Shown here: positions 39,147 to 47,645 of the stretch, piece after piece
Numbering within the stretch: position 1 is the first letter of the stretch
How the letters are laid out: the number at the start of each line of letters is the position of its first letter
Assembly (NCBI RefSeq): GCF_020622355.1
Contig: NZ_WHVL01000008.1
Coordinates: 58,801-122,800 of the forward strand
Reading direction: 5' to 3'
Length of the DNA stretch: 64,000 nucleotides
Source of the DNA: Vreelandella malpeensis
GTDB taxonomy: Bacteria > Pseudomonadota > Gammaproteobacteria > Pseudomonadales > Halomonadaceae
The notes under the pieces: model-generated
Database searches by the model: none
What the model saw: only the letters and a program-made list of their open reading frames with translations
Told to the model about the DNA's origin: nothing
Position numbers and translations under genes: made by a program

Positions 39147-40124
39147 CTAGGGGGCCTGCCGGTCGAGGGGTTTGGGAATGGGGGGCCACCCCTGGCGCTG
39201 CTCGTCGATGGCGAGCTTGCTTAGAAGCTGCTTGAGTATGCGGATCTCGTTGTCGTGCATGGGGGCCAGGCACTGGGCTTCGGAGGCCTTGAGCAGCGCC
39301 ACGATCTCGATCATGGCACGTCGACCGCTCTCGGTAAGACGTACCGTCGAGTCCGGGTCGGCACCGCCTTGCTGGGTGATCAGGCCGCGGTGCTCCAGGT
39401 CCTCGAGGGTCTGGTGATCGACCTCGTCGCCCCGGGCGCGCCCGATACGGTAAATCTCGTCCCGGCTGCGCCCGTCTTCGTGGCCAAGCAGGGTCAGCAC
39501 CGCGTACTGGGCATCACTCCAGCCGCGTTTTTTACGCTCGCCCACCGCCTCTTCCCGAATCTTGTAGAACACGCGAGAGATCAGATAGATGAAATCGTCC
39601 GGCGTGAGGCTTTCGGCGCGAGAGGCGAAGGAGTATTCGCTTTTCTGGTGGCTGACCAGGCGCCCGTACTGGCCACCGTGAAAGAGCAGGGGCGGCGTGG
39701 AGGAGTGCTGGAAATCGACCACTTCGCCGACGAAGATGATGTGATCGCCCCCTTCGTACTGGTAGGTGGTGCGGCACTCGAAGCGCGCCGCACAGTCCTC
39801 GATCAGCGGAATGTCATCGTGGCCGCGTTTCACCTCCATGTGATCGAAGGGATTGGCGGCGGAGGAGGCGAAGGCACCGGAGAGCGTGTCCTGGTCCGCG
39901 GCGAGGATATGAACGGCGAAGTAATTCGACTGCTTGAAGGCGGCAAACGCCGAGGAGGTCTTGGAAAGGCTCCAGAGGATTAAGGGCGGATCCAGCGACA
40001 CGGAGCTGAAGCTGTTGGCGGTTCTTCCCAGGTCCTTGCCATCCTCGCCCCGGGTGGTCACGATCGTGACTCCGGTGGCGAACGAACCCAGGGCGTTTCG
40101 CAGGATACGCTGTTCATTGTTCAT
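39147..40124 (-). CDS. Flavin reductase fused to a MarR-like regulatory domain
   Basis: The 325-residue protein has an N-terminal flavin reductase domain (residues 1-165), with LGSFATGVTIVTT, GRTANSFSSVSLDPPLILWSL and GGDHIIFVGEVVD, which supplies reduced FMN or FAD. A C-terminal winged-helix MarR-like domain runs from about 190 to 300, including SDAQYAVLTLLGHEDGRSRDEI and LTESGRRAM. This architecture is known from the C1 reductase of 4-hydroxyphenylacetate 3-hydroxylase of Acinetobacter baumannii, where the tail senses substrate. Here it most likely serves the flavin monooxygenase encoded upstream in the same operon. Direct DNA binding is possible but not needed. Confidence 0.9.
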   Translation of the reverse strand: MNNEQRILRNALGSFATGVTIVTTRGEDGKDLGRTANSFSSVSLDPPLILWSLSKTSSAFAAFKQSNYFAVHILAADQDTLSGAFASSAANPFDHMEVKRGHDDIPLIEDCAARFECRTTYQYEGGDHIIFVGEVVDFQHSSTPPLLFHGGQYGRLVSHQKSEYSFASRAESLTPDDFIYLISRVFYKIREEAVGERKKRGWSDAQYAVLTLLGHEDGRSRDEIYRIGRARGDEVDHQTLEDLEHRGLITQQGGADPDSTVRLTESGRRAMIEIVALLKASEAQCLAPMHDNEIRILKQLLSKLAIDEQRQGWPPIPKPLDRQAP

Positions 40125-40210
40125 GACGATTGTGTCCTTGAGTGGGCACCGCTTCGAGACGTCAGCAGGATGGCTCGAGCGGTGCAGAAAGAGTGAGCCA
40201 CCGATGGGGG

Positions 40211-40528
40211 CTAGCCCGGCAGCGGAATGTCGACGTCCAGAAGCGGCGCGTGCTGCTGGGCGCCGTACACGTCGGTGTCACCCAGATCCCCTGCCGGGAT
40301 CGCTCGGGGCAGTGTCGCCTTGAAGGCGGCGGCGGTATCGTAGGGGGTGAACAGCACGTCCTTCTCCTCGACGCCGTAAAGGGTCGCGAACAGCGCCGGC
40401 GAGAGTACCCCGGTCTCCTTCACCTGGCGGTAGAGCGTGTGATCCTCGAACAGCACGTCGATGGTGATATAGAACGGGCCGGCATTCTTGCTCTTGCAGA
40501 TCTGAGCGATGTCCTTGATCAGGGCCAT
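40211..40528 (-). CDS. DUF4387 family protein
   Basis: This 105-residue protein matches the DUF4387 family in SKNAGPFYITIDVLFED and YRQVKETGVLSPALFATLYGV. Members have no settled function but usually lie right after an AtuA/DUF1446 gene, as here, where the ATG follows the upstream stop by two bases. The two probably form a complex or act as two subunits of one enzyme. The open frame extends upstream only as an antisense shadow. The gene lies in an uncharacterised catabolic operon. Confidence 0.85.
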   Translation of the reverse strand: MALIKDIAQICKSKNAGPFYITIDVLFEDHTLYRQVKETGVLSPALFATLYGVEEKDVLFTPYDTAAAFKATLPRAIPAGDLGDTDVYGAQQHAPLLDVDIPLPG

Positions 40529-40530
40529 GG

Positions 40531-41895
40531 TCAGCGAACCTCTTCGTAGTCGATGGGGAATAGGGCGCAGGGGTCGTCCACCTCGACGGTATGGAAGACG
40601 CTGAACCGGTAGCACTCGCCCATCTCGATATCCGACGGACTGAAGGGGAAGGCCATGTTGCCCTCCTTGCAAAGCCGACCTTGGAAATCCGCGTGCAGCA
40701 TCGAGGTGCGCGCCATGGCGAGCACCGCATTGGCGGTTTCCTGGGTGTTGCCCACCACCTCGATCACGAAACCGAGCTCGTGGGAGGTAAAAGCCTTTTG
40801 TGGTTCCCAGTCTCCCATGACGCCGTTGCGGCCGTAGCAGTGCACGATCAGGGTGTAGTCCGTGCGCGCAACGCCGAAGGATTCGGCCTTGGTCATGACC
40901 TTCTCGCGGTGAATTGCCAGGTAGTCGTCGATCTGGCTGATGAGCACCGGGTCTCGGGTGCCGCAAATCGCGATCGCCCGAAAGCCCATGCTTTCCACCC
41001 CTTCGAGCTTCACCGTGTAGCGCTCGGCGCGCTGCCAGATCATGCCATCGATCTTGACGGCCCGGTCGCTCACGGCCTCGAAACGGCATGCACTGGTATC
41101 GAGCAAGCCGCCGGGCTCGATGTGGTGGATCGGACTCGAGTTCTCGTGAAGGGCGAAGTTGGCCACCGCCAGGGGCGTCGAGCGCCGAATCGGGTTCGGC
41201 GGCTCGCATACCACGTGATCCTCCCGCACTCGCAGGAAGATGCAGTCCGGCTCCTTCGGCACCGTCGGCTCCGCGCCGCACTCGAGCATCTTGCCCGCGT
41301 ACCAGGACGGTGCCGGGTTCATGCCCGCGCGAATGGCCGGTGCCGCCCATTGAGCCGGGTCGCTGCTGCGCCCGGCCAGGATCACTTGAGCGCCCTCGTC
41401 CAGCGCCTTGCAAAACGGCTCTGGTCCCATCATGGCGACGATACGGCGCGCCCGATCGACCCTTGCCTCATCCAAGGCTGGCATGCGGGCCAAGGGCCGG
41501 GTGATGCCGGCGCCGACCCACTGCTTGACGACCTCCTTGGATTGCTCCGAGTGGATCAGCGCCATCTTGAATGACAGGTTTTCTTCGGCGGCAATTTCCC
41601 GTACCAGCGCCGCCATGTCCTTCAGGTGTGGTTCGCCGCCGGAACCGCCGGCGGTACCGATGATGCAGGGAATGCCGGCGTCGATGGCGGCCTTCAACAT
41701 CAAGCGCAGGTCGCGCTTGACTGACAGTCTCGAGCAGAAGGATTTACCCGCGCCCAGGTAGTAAGGACCGGGGTCGGTGCTGCCTCCGTCGCAGCCGATG
41801 ACGTGGGGCTCCCAGGACATGCCGATCTTCAGCGACTCTTCGGCGAAACCGTAGCCGAGAATCCCGCTGGTCGATAACATACGAAACTCTTTCAT
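40531..41895 (-). CDS. AtuA/DUF1446 family protein
   Basis: The 454-residue protein belongs to the AtuA (DUF1446) family, named after a gene of acyclic terpene use in Pseudomonas. Family features include the start GILGYGFAEESLKIG, the Gly-rich IIGTAGGSGGEPH at about residue 80 and GRSSDPAQWAAP. The reaction is not established. Many relatives occur with TRAP or TTT transporters and with a DUF4387 partner, as here. GAGG lies 6 bases before the ATG at 41895. The clustering with a flavin monooxygenase argues for breakdown of an imported organic acid more than of a terpene. Confidence 0.85.
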   Translation of the reverse strand: MKEFRMLSTSGILGYGFAEESLKIGMSWEPHVIGCDGGSTDPGPYYLGAGKSFCSRLSVKRDLRLMLKAAIDAGIPCIIGTAGGSGGEPHLKDMAALVREIAAEENLSFKMALIHSEQSKEVVKQWVGAGITRPLARMPALDEARVDRARRIVAMMGPEPFCKALDEGAQVILAGRSSDPAQWAAPAIRAGMNPAPSWYAGKMLECGAEPTVPKEPDCIFLRVREDHVVCEPPNPIRRSTPLAVANFALHENSSPIHHIEPGGLLDTSACRFEAVSDRAVKIDGMIWQRAERYTVKLEGVESMGFRAIAICGTRDPVLISQIDDYLAIHREKVMTKAESFGVARTDYTLIVHCYGRNGVMGDWEPQKAFTSHELGFVIEVVGNTQETANAVLAMARTSMLHADFQGRLCKEGNMAFPFSPSDIEMGECYRFSVFHTVEVDDPCALFPIDYEEVR

Positions 41896-41933
41896 ATCAG
41901 CCTCATGCAGTGGGTGTTGGTGGTAAAGGCGGG

Positions 41934-43283
41934 TCAGGCTGATCGGGACGGCACGGCAAGACCGAGGCTGTCGCGCAGGGTCGTGCCCGGATAGTCCTTG
42001 TGGTAGAGACCGCGGCGCTGAAGCTCCGGAACCACCATTCGGGTGAAGTCCTCGAAGGCGCCGGGGGTGTGGGTCGCGGCGAGCACGAACCCATCACAGG
42101 CGCGCTCGGTGAACCACTCCTCCATCTGGTCGGCGACCGCTGTCGGCGTTCCGCAGAAGATGGGGAACTCGCCGATGGTGCCGCGACCGGAGAAGTACAC
42201 GAAGTCACGAACCGTGGGGTTGGCCTTGCCGCTGAGCTCGACCACCCGCTCGCGAAACCCGGTCCAGGAGAGCGTCTCTAGCTCCGCATCGGTGAATTCA
42301 TCGTCCATGGACTTGCTGCCGAAATCGAAATTGAGTGCTTCGGAGAGCAGTACCAGGGCATCGATTGGCTTCGCCAGGGCGCGTATGTACTCGCGCTTCT
42401 CTTCGGCGATGGCCTGGGTTTCCCCGACACAAACGTAGCAGGCCGGGCAGATGGCCACGTCATCGGGATTGCGCCCGGCAGCCTCGACTTCCTGCTTCAC
42501 CGCCGCATACTGGCGCTTGCCCGCCTCGAGGGTCGGGTAAACGACGAAGATCAGATCTCCCCAGCGGCCAGCGAACTGGCGCCCGCGCCCGCTCTGTCCT
42601 GCCTGGATCAATACCGGCTGGCCCTGGGGCGAGCGGGGGACCGGCAAGGGTCCGCTGGCGGAAAAGAACTTGCCCTTATGGGATAGGCGGTGGACCTTGT
42701 TGGCATGGGCGAACTGGCCGGAGGCCTTGTCGACGACCAGCGCGTCCTCTTCCCAGCTGTTCCAGAGTCCTTGGACGACCTCCAGGAATTCATCGGCGCG
42801 CTCGTAGCGCAGGTCGTGGGCCAGGTGTTCAGTGCGCCCGAAGTTGGCGGCTTCGGAATTGTTCAGCGAGGTCACCACGTTCCAGGCAGCGCGGCCCTTG
42901 CTCATCAGGTCCAGGGTGGCGAACAGGCGCGCCACGTGAAAGGGCTCGTAGTAGGTCGTGGAGTAGGTAATGCCGAGGCCAATACGGCGGGTCGCCATGG
43001 CGATGGCGGTGATGATCGATACCGGATCCATCTTGACCACTCGAACGCCGTTCTCGACTGCCTCTCCATGATCGTTCTGGTAGATGTCCGGCATGGCGAG
43101 GCGATCGTCGAAAAACGCCAGGTGGAACTTGCCCTCTTCGAGGACGCGGCCGATGCGCTGGAAATACTCCGGGGTCAAAAAGTCCGTCGCGCTGGCAGGA
43201 TGGCGCCAGGAGCCCGGCGCGATCGAGCAGTTCTGTGCCTGTAGAAAGCCCACCATTTTTATCTGACGTTTATTTGTTGTCAT
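41934..43283 (-). CDS. NtaA/DmoA-type flavin-dependent monooxygenase
   Basis: This luciferase-like monooxygenase uses reduced FMN and oxygen. The opening MVGFLQAQNCSIAPGSWRHP and the FFDDRLAMPDIY stretch, together with the 449-residue length, place it with nitrilotriacetate (NtaA), EDTA, dimethyl-sulfide and dibenzothiophene sulfone monooxygenases. GRGRQFAGRWGDLIFVV in the middle is the FMN region. The start at 43283 follows AAAGGTGG; an ATG at 43304 is weaker. It heads the five-gene operon and lies 38 bases from a perfect LacI-type palindrome. Substrates of this family are C-N or C-S bonded acids; the actual one is unknown. Confidence 0.9.
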   Translation of the reverse strand: MTTNKRQIKMVGFLQAQNCSIAPGSWRHPASATDFLTPEYFQRIGRVLEEGKFHLAFFDDRLAMPDIYQNDHGEAVENGVRVVKMDPVSIITAIAMATRRIGLGITYSTTYYEPFHVARLFATLDLMSKGRAAWNVVTSLNNSEAANFGRTEHLAHDLRYERADEFLEVVQGLWNSWEEDALVVDKASGQFAHANKVHRLSHKGKFFSASGPLPVPRSPQGQPVLIQAGQSGRGRQFAGRWGDLIFVVYPTLEAGKRQYAAVKQEVEAAGRNPDDVAICPACYVCVGETQAIAEEKREYIRALAKPIDALVLLSEALNFDFGSKSMDDEFTDAELETLSWTGFRERVVELSGKANPTVRDFVYFSGRGTIGEFPIFCGTPTAVADQMEEWFTERACDGFVLAATHTPGAFEDFTRMVVPELQRRGLYHKDYPGTTLRDSLGLAVPSRSA

Positions 43284-43320
43284 GTCTATCCACCTTTCGA
43301 GCATCTTGTTTATTGGTCAA

Positions 43321-43336
43321 GTGCAAACGTTTGCAC
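43321..43336. promoter_or_regulatory. LacI-family operator 1
   Basis: GTGCAAACGTTTGCAC is a perfect 16-base palindrome with the central CG typical of LacI/PurR operators. It lies between the monooxygenase start (43283) and the divergent LacI gene (43475), so it can control both. A near-identical copy is at 47461-47476. Confidence 0.85.
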
Positions 43337-43474
43337 AGTTGTTGAAGTCTATGCCTGGCTTTTTGGCGATGGCAAGTACTTATTCATTAACAATAGGTCT
43401 AACACTTGGTGAATTGGTAGGGTCAATACTGGTTTTAAGTTAAGCTTCAATGCGTCGATTCACTTTGAAAGAAG

Positions 43475-44488
43475 ATGCCCATGTCCTCCCCGAGCCGCCG
43501 ATCCACCATCGTCACGCTGTCGAAACTGGCGGGGGTGGCCCCCTCCACCGTCACCCGTGCGTTACGTGGCGATACGCGTATCTCGGAAAAGACGCGCCAA
43601 CGTATCGCTGCCTTGGCACAAGAGCAGGGGTACACCCCCAACGTGCTGGCCAGAACCCTGTCGTCCGGACGAAGTGGCCTGTACGGCCTGATTTTGGGAC
43701 CCTCTTCCAACCCTTTCTATTCCGAGCTTCTGCATGAGGCGACCCGCCAGGTGGAAAGCCTGGGCTATCGCTTTTTGATCATTCATGCCGGCTCCGGCCC
43801 CGTCGAGGAGCGCACCGCCGAGGCGCTGTTGCAGTATCAGGTCGACGGTTGTCTGGTGTCTTCCGCCATCCAGAGCTCCCGGGTGGCAGAAGTGTGCGAG
43901 AAGAACGCGGTGCCCCTGGTGATGGTGAACCGGGTGGCTCTTCAGCATGGCTGCGCCGTGACTTGTGACAACCGGGCAGGAGGACGTGATCTGGCGCGCT
44001 TGCTCCTTGAAAGCGGCCGGCGCAAGTTCGCCGTCGTGACCACCTCGTCCTACAGTTCGACCGCCCAGGAGCGTGAGGACGCCTTCGTCGACGAGCTCGC
44101 ACGGGCAGGGCTTTCGCTCGCCCATCGCTACGATGGCAAGTCCCACTACGAGGGCGGCTACGAGGCGGGACTCGAGCTTGCGAAACTCTCCGGTGCCCAG
44201 CGCCCGGACGCCGTGTTCGCCCTCAGCGACATCATGGCCATGGGGCTGCTCGATGCGCTGCGCCTGAAGGGCGTGGCGGTGCCGTCGGACATGGCGGTGG
44301 TAGGGTTTGACGGGCTTCCCGCCGCGGCGCGCCCGATCTATGACCTCACCACGATCGAGCAACCGCTGACGACCATGATCGAGCGTGCCTTCGCCCTGCT
44401 TGCCAACCGGGTGGCCACCCCCAGCCTTCCGGATGAAACCATCAGCCTGAAGGGGCGGCTTCTCATTCGCGGCTCGAGCGGAGGGTGA
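43475..44488 (+). CDS. LacI-family transcription regulator
   Basis: The 337-residue regulator has a LacI helix-turn-helix at residues 10-40, VTLSKLAGVAPSTVTRALRG, then the hinge PNVLARTLSSGRSG and a periplasmic-binding-like effector domain with DAVFALSDIMAMGLLDALRLKGVAVPSDMAVVGFDG. It is divergent from the monooxygenase operon and converges with the TRAP operon. The palindromes at 43321 and 47461 are its most likely sites, making it a local repressor that responds to the imported compound. A second ATG at 43481 is also possible. Confidence 0.93.
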   Translation: MPMSSPSRRSTIVTLSKLAGVAPSTVTRALRGDTRISEKTRQRIAALAQEQGYTPNVLARTLSSGRSGLYGLILGPSSNPFYSELLHEATRQVESLGYRFLIIHAGSGPVEERTAEALLQYQVDGCLVSSAIQSSRVAEVCEKNAVPLVMVNRVALQHGCAVTCDNRAGGRDLARLLLESGRRKFAVVTTSSYSSTAQEREDAFVDELARAGLSLAHRYDGKSHYEGGYEAGLELAKLSGAQRPDAVFALSDIMAMGLLDALRLKGVAVPSDMAVVGFDGLPAAARPIYDLTTIEQPLTTMIERAFALLANRVATPSLPDETISLKGRLLIRGSSGG

Positions 44489-44497
44489 TCCCGCCTT

Positions 44498-45778
44498 TCA
44501 CATGTTGAAGGGTAGATAGAGCACGATCTGCGGAAAGAAGTAGATGATGAAGACCGATGCCATCATGATCACTACGTAAGGGACGACTCCGCGCACTACT
44601 TCCTTGAGTGGCGACCTGGCCACGGACTGTATGACGAAGAGGTTCATCCCCACCGGGGGAGTAATCAGCGCAAGCTCGATCATCAGAACGAAGAAGATGC
44701 CGAACCAGACCGGATCGATGCCGTGAATACTGAGCGACGGCATCAGAATCGGCAGCACGATCAGAATCATCGCGATACCTTCCAGGAAAAGTCCTAGCAA
44801 CAGCAGCACCAGCATCACTACCAGAATGAACATCAACGGGGTATGGATGTTCATGGCGATCCAGCTGGAGACTTCGTAGGGAATGCGATAGAGCATGATG
44901 CCCTTGCCGAAGACGTTGGCCGCCGCAACGATCAGCAGCAGCTTTGATGTGGTCAGACCGGATTCAGCGATGGCTTCGCGAAGCTGACTGAACACGATGC
45001 TGCGCTTGAAGACCAGCACGTAAACCAGCGTCAGGATCAGCCCGACCGCGGCAGACTCGGTGGGGGTGAAGGCGCCGGCGTAGATGCCGCCAATCATGGT
45101 GAAGGCGATACCGATCGTCGGCAGCGCCTTCAGGGTCGCGCGAAACCGGGCCTCGACATCGACGCTCTCCCCCTTGCCAACGACAGGGGCTCCCCCCATG
45201 AACGACTTGACGATGCAGTAGCACAGAAACAGACCGATCAACAAGAGCCCCGGCCCTATCCCGGCCAGGAACATGCTGACCGTGGACTGCTCCGCCACAG
45301 CTGCATAGACGATCAAGGGGATCGAGGGCGGGATGAGGATCCCTAGAGTCGCGCCGGCGGCCAACGTGCCCATCACGAAACGCTTCTCGTAGCCACGGCT
45401 GGTCATTTCCGGAATGGCGACGGTGCCAATCATGGCGGCAACCGCCACGGAAGAACCCGAGATGGCGGAGAAGATGCCGCAGGAAAGAATGGTGGCGATG
45501 GCGACACCACCGCGTACGTTACCCATCCAGCTGTGCACCGCGTCGAAAAGATCCCGAGCCACCCCCGCCTTGAGCAGGATGTTGGAGGTCAGCAGGAAAA
45601 GAGGTACCGCTAACAGGATGAAGCTGTTGGTCGAGCCGAGAAACTCCTGAGGAATGCTCGCTAGGGGAACACCGAGGGAGACAATCAGTGCGATGCCCAC
45701 CAGGGTCAACGAGATGGCGACGGGAATGCCTGCCAGCAGCAGGGCGAGCAGGCCCGTAAGTATGATGAACGTATCCAT
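44498..45778 (-). CDS. dctM: TRAP transporter large permease (DctM)
   Basis: This 426-residue membrane protein has about 12 helices and moves substrate with sodium in a TRAP transporter. Typical segments are IPVAISLTLVGIAL near the start, FLLTSNILLKAGVARDLFDAVHSWMGNVRGGVAIATILSC, AAGATLGILIPPSIPLIVYAAVAEQS and LALITPPVGMNLFVIQSVA near the end. Its ATG lies one base past the dctQ stop. It is the last gene of dctP-dctQ-dctM. Confidence 0.95.
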   Translation of the reverse strand: MDTFIILTGLLALLLAGIPVAISLTLVGIALIVSLGVPLASIPQEFLGSTNSFILLAVPLFLLTSNILLKAGVARDLFDAVHSWMGNVRGGVAIATILSCGIFSAISGSSVAVAAMIGTVAIPEMTSRGYEKRFVMGTLAAGATLGILIPPSIPLIVYAAVAEQSTVSMFLAGIGPGLLLIGLFLCYCIVKSFMGGAPVVGKGESVDVEARFRATLKALPTIGIAFTMIGGIYAGAFTPTESAAVGLILTLVYVLVFKRSIVFSQLREAIAESGLTTSKLLLIVAAANVFGKGIMLYRIPYEVSSWIAMNIHTPLMFILVVMLVLLLLGLFLEGIAMILIVLPILMPSLSIHGIDPVWFGIFFVLMIELALITPPVGMNLFVIQSVARSPLKEVVRGVVPYVVIMMASVFIIYFFPQIVLYLPFNM

Positions 45779-45779
45779 G

Positions 45780-46316
45780 TCAGTGCATCTCCCCGCTGTC
45801 TTCGGCGTCGAACAGGCGCTCGCCGCTCAGGCAGAGCCAGACCGTCTCGATGGCCGCCTGCAGGGCGAATAGCGAAAAACCGACGACCAGCGCCAGATGG
45901 AAGACCCAGTAAGGCAGGGCCAACGTAGTCGCGGTGGAGCGTCCCATCTCGATCGACTGCATCATCTGGGCAAAGGCGAACCATCCAACGATCACCCCTA
46001 CCGCGAACATGGCCACCAGCTGCAGAAGATCCATCGAGAACCCGACCCGGGGACTTGCGTTGTTGCGCAAGAGGGTGATGGCGATCATCTGACGTTGATT
46101 GAGACAAGGCGCCAGTAGCCCGAAAGTGGCCCATACGATACCCACGCGGGACATTTCCTCGACCCAGTGGGTGGGGCTGTTGAACAGGTAGCGCGAGACG
46201 ATTTCGTAGGCTACGGCGATGCCGATAAAAAAGTAGATCCAGGAGGCGGCTTCACCGAAGCCTTTCATGAGCTTGCGCCAGGTGAGCAAGGCGCGATTGC
46301 CTGTGATATCGGGCAT
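45780..46316 (-). CDS. dctQ: TRAP transporter small permease (DctQ)
   Basis: This 178-residue protein with four predicted membrane helices is the small subunit of the transporter. RYLFNSPTHWVEEMSRVGIVWATFGLLAP is the usual DctQ signature. The ATG at 46316 (MPDITGNRALL) is preferred; the open frame continues upstream through the dctP-dctQ gap. It directly precedes dctM. Confidence 0.92.
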   Translation of the reverse strand: MPDITGNRALLTWRKLMKGFGEAASWIYFFIGIAVAYEIVSRYLFNSPTHWVEEMSRVGIVWATFGLLAPCLNQRQMIAITLLRNNASPRVGFSMDLLQLVAMFAVGVIVGWFAFAQMMQSIEMGRSTATTLALPYWVFHLALVVGFSLFALQAAIETVWLCLSGERLFDAEDSGEMH

Positions 46317-46351
46317 GGTTCTCTGGTCTCGAGTTGATGGGCTAGGGGGCC

Positions 46352-46393
46352 CGACCACCGCCAGGATGCCGAAAGGGCACGACAGGGTGGTCG
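46352..46393 (-). other. Stem-loop between dctP and dctQ
   Basis: CGACCACC (46352-46359) pairs with GGTGGTCG (46386-46393); inside is a smaller TGCC/GGCA hairpin (46368-46380). Such elements between a binding-protein gene and its permeases often protect the first message or reduce read-through. Confidence 0.5.
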
Positions 46394-46405
46394 ATGGCGG
46401 GTTCC

Positions 46406-47401
46406 TCAACGTGACTGCAGCGTTTCGGCTTCCTCGAACACTCGACGTGACACGTCGTCCCCTTGCTCGTAGAAGCGCTCGGCGACGGAGGCCGAGGCCT
46501 GCTGCCAGAGCGCTCGCTGGTCTTCGTCCAGTTCGATGACCGTCATGCGCCCATCAAGCTCCTGCTTGACCTCTTCCGCCTTCGAGACAATGTCCCTGTG
46601 CAGCGCCTGCTCGAGAGTCTGGCCGACCTCCATGAATATCGCCTGCTGCTCCTCACTGAGTGATGCCCAGGTACGCTGGTTCATGAGCGCGAAGTGGGTT
46701 TCGTACATATGGTTCAAGGCGGTGACGTACTCGGTCACTTCGTAGAGTCGTCGGTCGATGACCGACGGCCAGCCGGTCAGCCCCCCCGCCACGATGCCGC
46801 GCTGCAGGGCGAGAAACTGCTCGCCGCCGCTGGTGACGACGGGCGAGGCGCCCACGGATTCGATGAAGTCGCTCACGGTCGCACCGAAGGTGCGGATCTT
46901 CATGCCCTGGATGTCCTCCGGTACGCGCACGGGCGCGTTGCGGGTAACCAGCACGATCGAGCCGTAGGGAATCCAGAACGGCGTGACGAACCCCTTCGAT
47001 TCCATCTCCTCGTCGAGGATTTCTCGGATGGGGCTGCCGGGCGTCGTCGAGCGATCTATTTTCTCCTGGGTATCGAAGAAGAAGGGAACGGCGAAGATAT
47101 CGAAAGCGGGAATCGTGCCTGCCATGATCGAGGCGGAAGCGACCCCGATGTCCACAGTGCCGTTACTCACGGCTTCATCCATCTGCTGGTCCGTGGCCAG
47201 CGATTGAGCGGCGTACACCTCGAACGTGATGTCGCCGTCGGTACGCTCGGTGATCTCATCGGCAAAGCGCTGAATGCTCTGAGTCAGATAATTGGTTTCC
47301 GGAACGCTGGTCGCAATCCGAATAATCTTTTCATTGGCGTGAAGGGTAGGGGCCGCGATAAGGAGGGCTGGCGCCATCAGGGTAATGAGGAATTTACGCA
47401 T
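46406..47401 (-). CDS. dctP: TRAP transporter substrate-binding protein (DctP)
   Basis: The 331-residue periplasmic protein has a signal peptide ending at LHANE and a DctP fold. FADEITERTDGDITFEVYAAQSL and AVSNGTVDIGVAS near the start and the IRTFGATVSDFIESVGASPV segment with the carboxylate-binding Arg are typical. Known ligands of the family are organic acids and related anions. It leads the dctPQM operon and lies 60 bases from LacI operator 2. Confidence 0.94.
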   Translation of the reverse strand: MRKFLITLMAPALLIAAPTLHANEKIIRIATSVPETNYLTQSIQRFADEITERTDGDITFEVYAAQSLATDQQMDEAVSNGTVDIGVASASIMAGTIPAFDIFAVPFFFDTQEKIDRSTTPGSPIREILDEEMESKGFVTPFWIPYGSIVLVTRNAPVRVPEDIQGMKIRTFGATVSDFIESVGASPVVTSGGEQFLALQRGIVAGGLTGWPSVIDRRLYEVTEYVTALNHMYETHFALMNQRTWASLSEEQQAIFMEVGQTLEQALHRDIVSKAEEVKQELDGRMTVIELDEDQRALWQQASASVAERFYEQGDDVSRRVFEEAETLQSR

Positions 47402-47460
47402 AGTGTTTTCTCACTCTTATTCTTGGAATGGGGTTTTTTACATCGAATTCCTAACTGTTT

Positions 47461-47476
47461 GTGCAAACGATTGCAC
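47461..47476. promoter_or_regulatory. LacI-family operator 2
   Basis: GTGCAAACGATTGCAC matches operator 1 at all but one central base. It lies 60 bases before dctP. On the minus strand a TTGCAC within it and TGTAAA 18 bases downstream could be the promoter, so binding would block transcription. Confidence 0.8.
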
Positions 47477-47645
47477 ATGCACTGTCAGTAAAAGGGCTAA
47501 CGTGGGAGGGGTCAATTAATCTTTCGTATATACAAAAGAGGGATGCTAAAGCGACCCTGTAATGGTCGATGATGGGCGATCGACAGGCGGATCGAACCGA
47601 AAACGCGCCAACCATCGTCGCGGGAAATGTCACTGCCGAGGCGCG

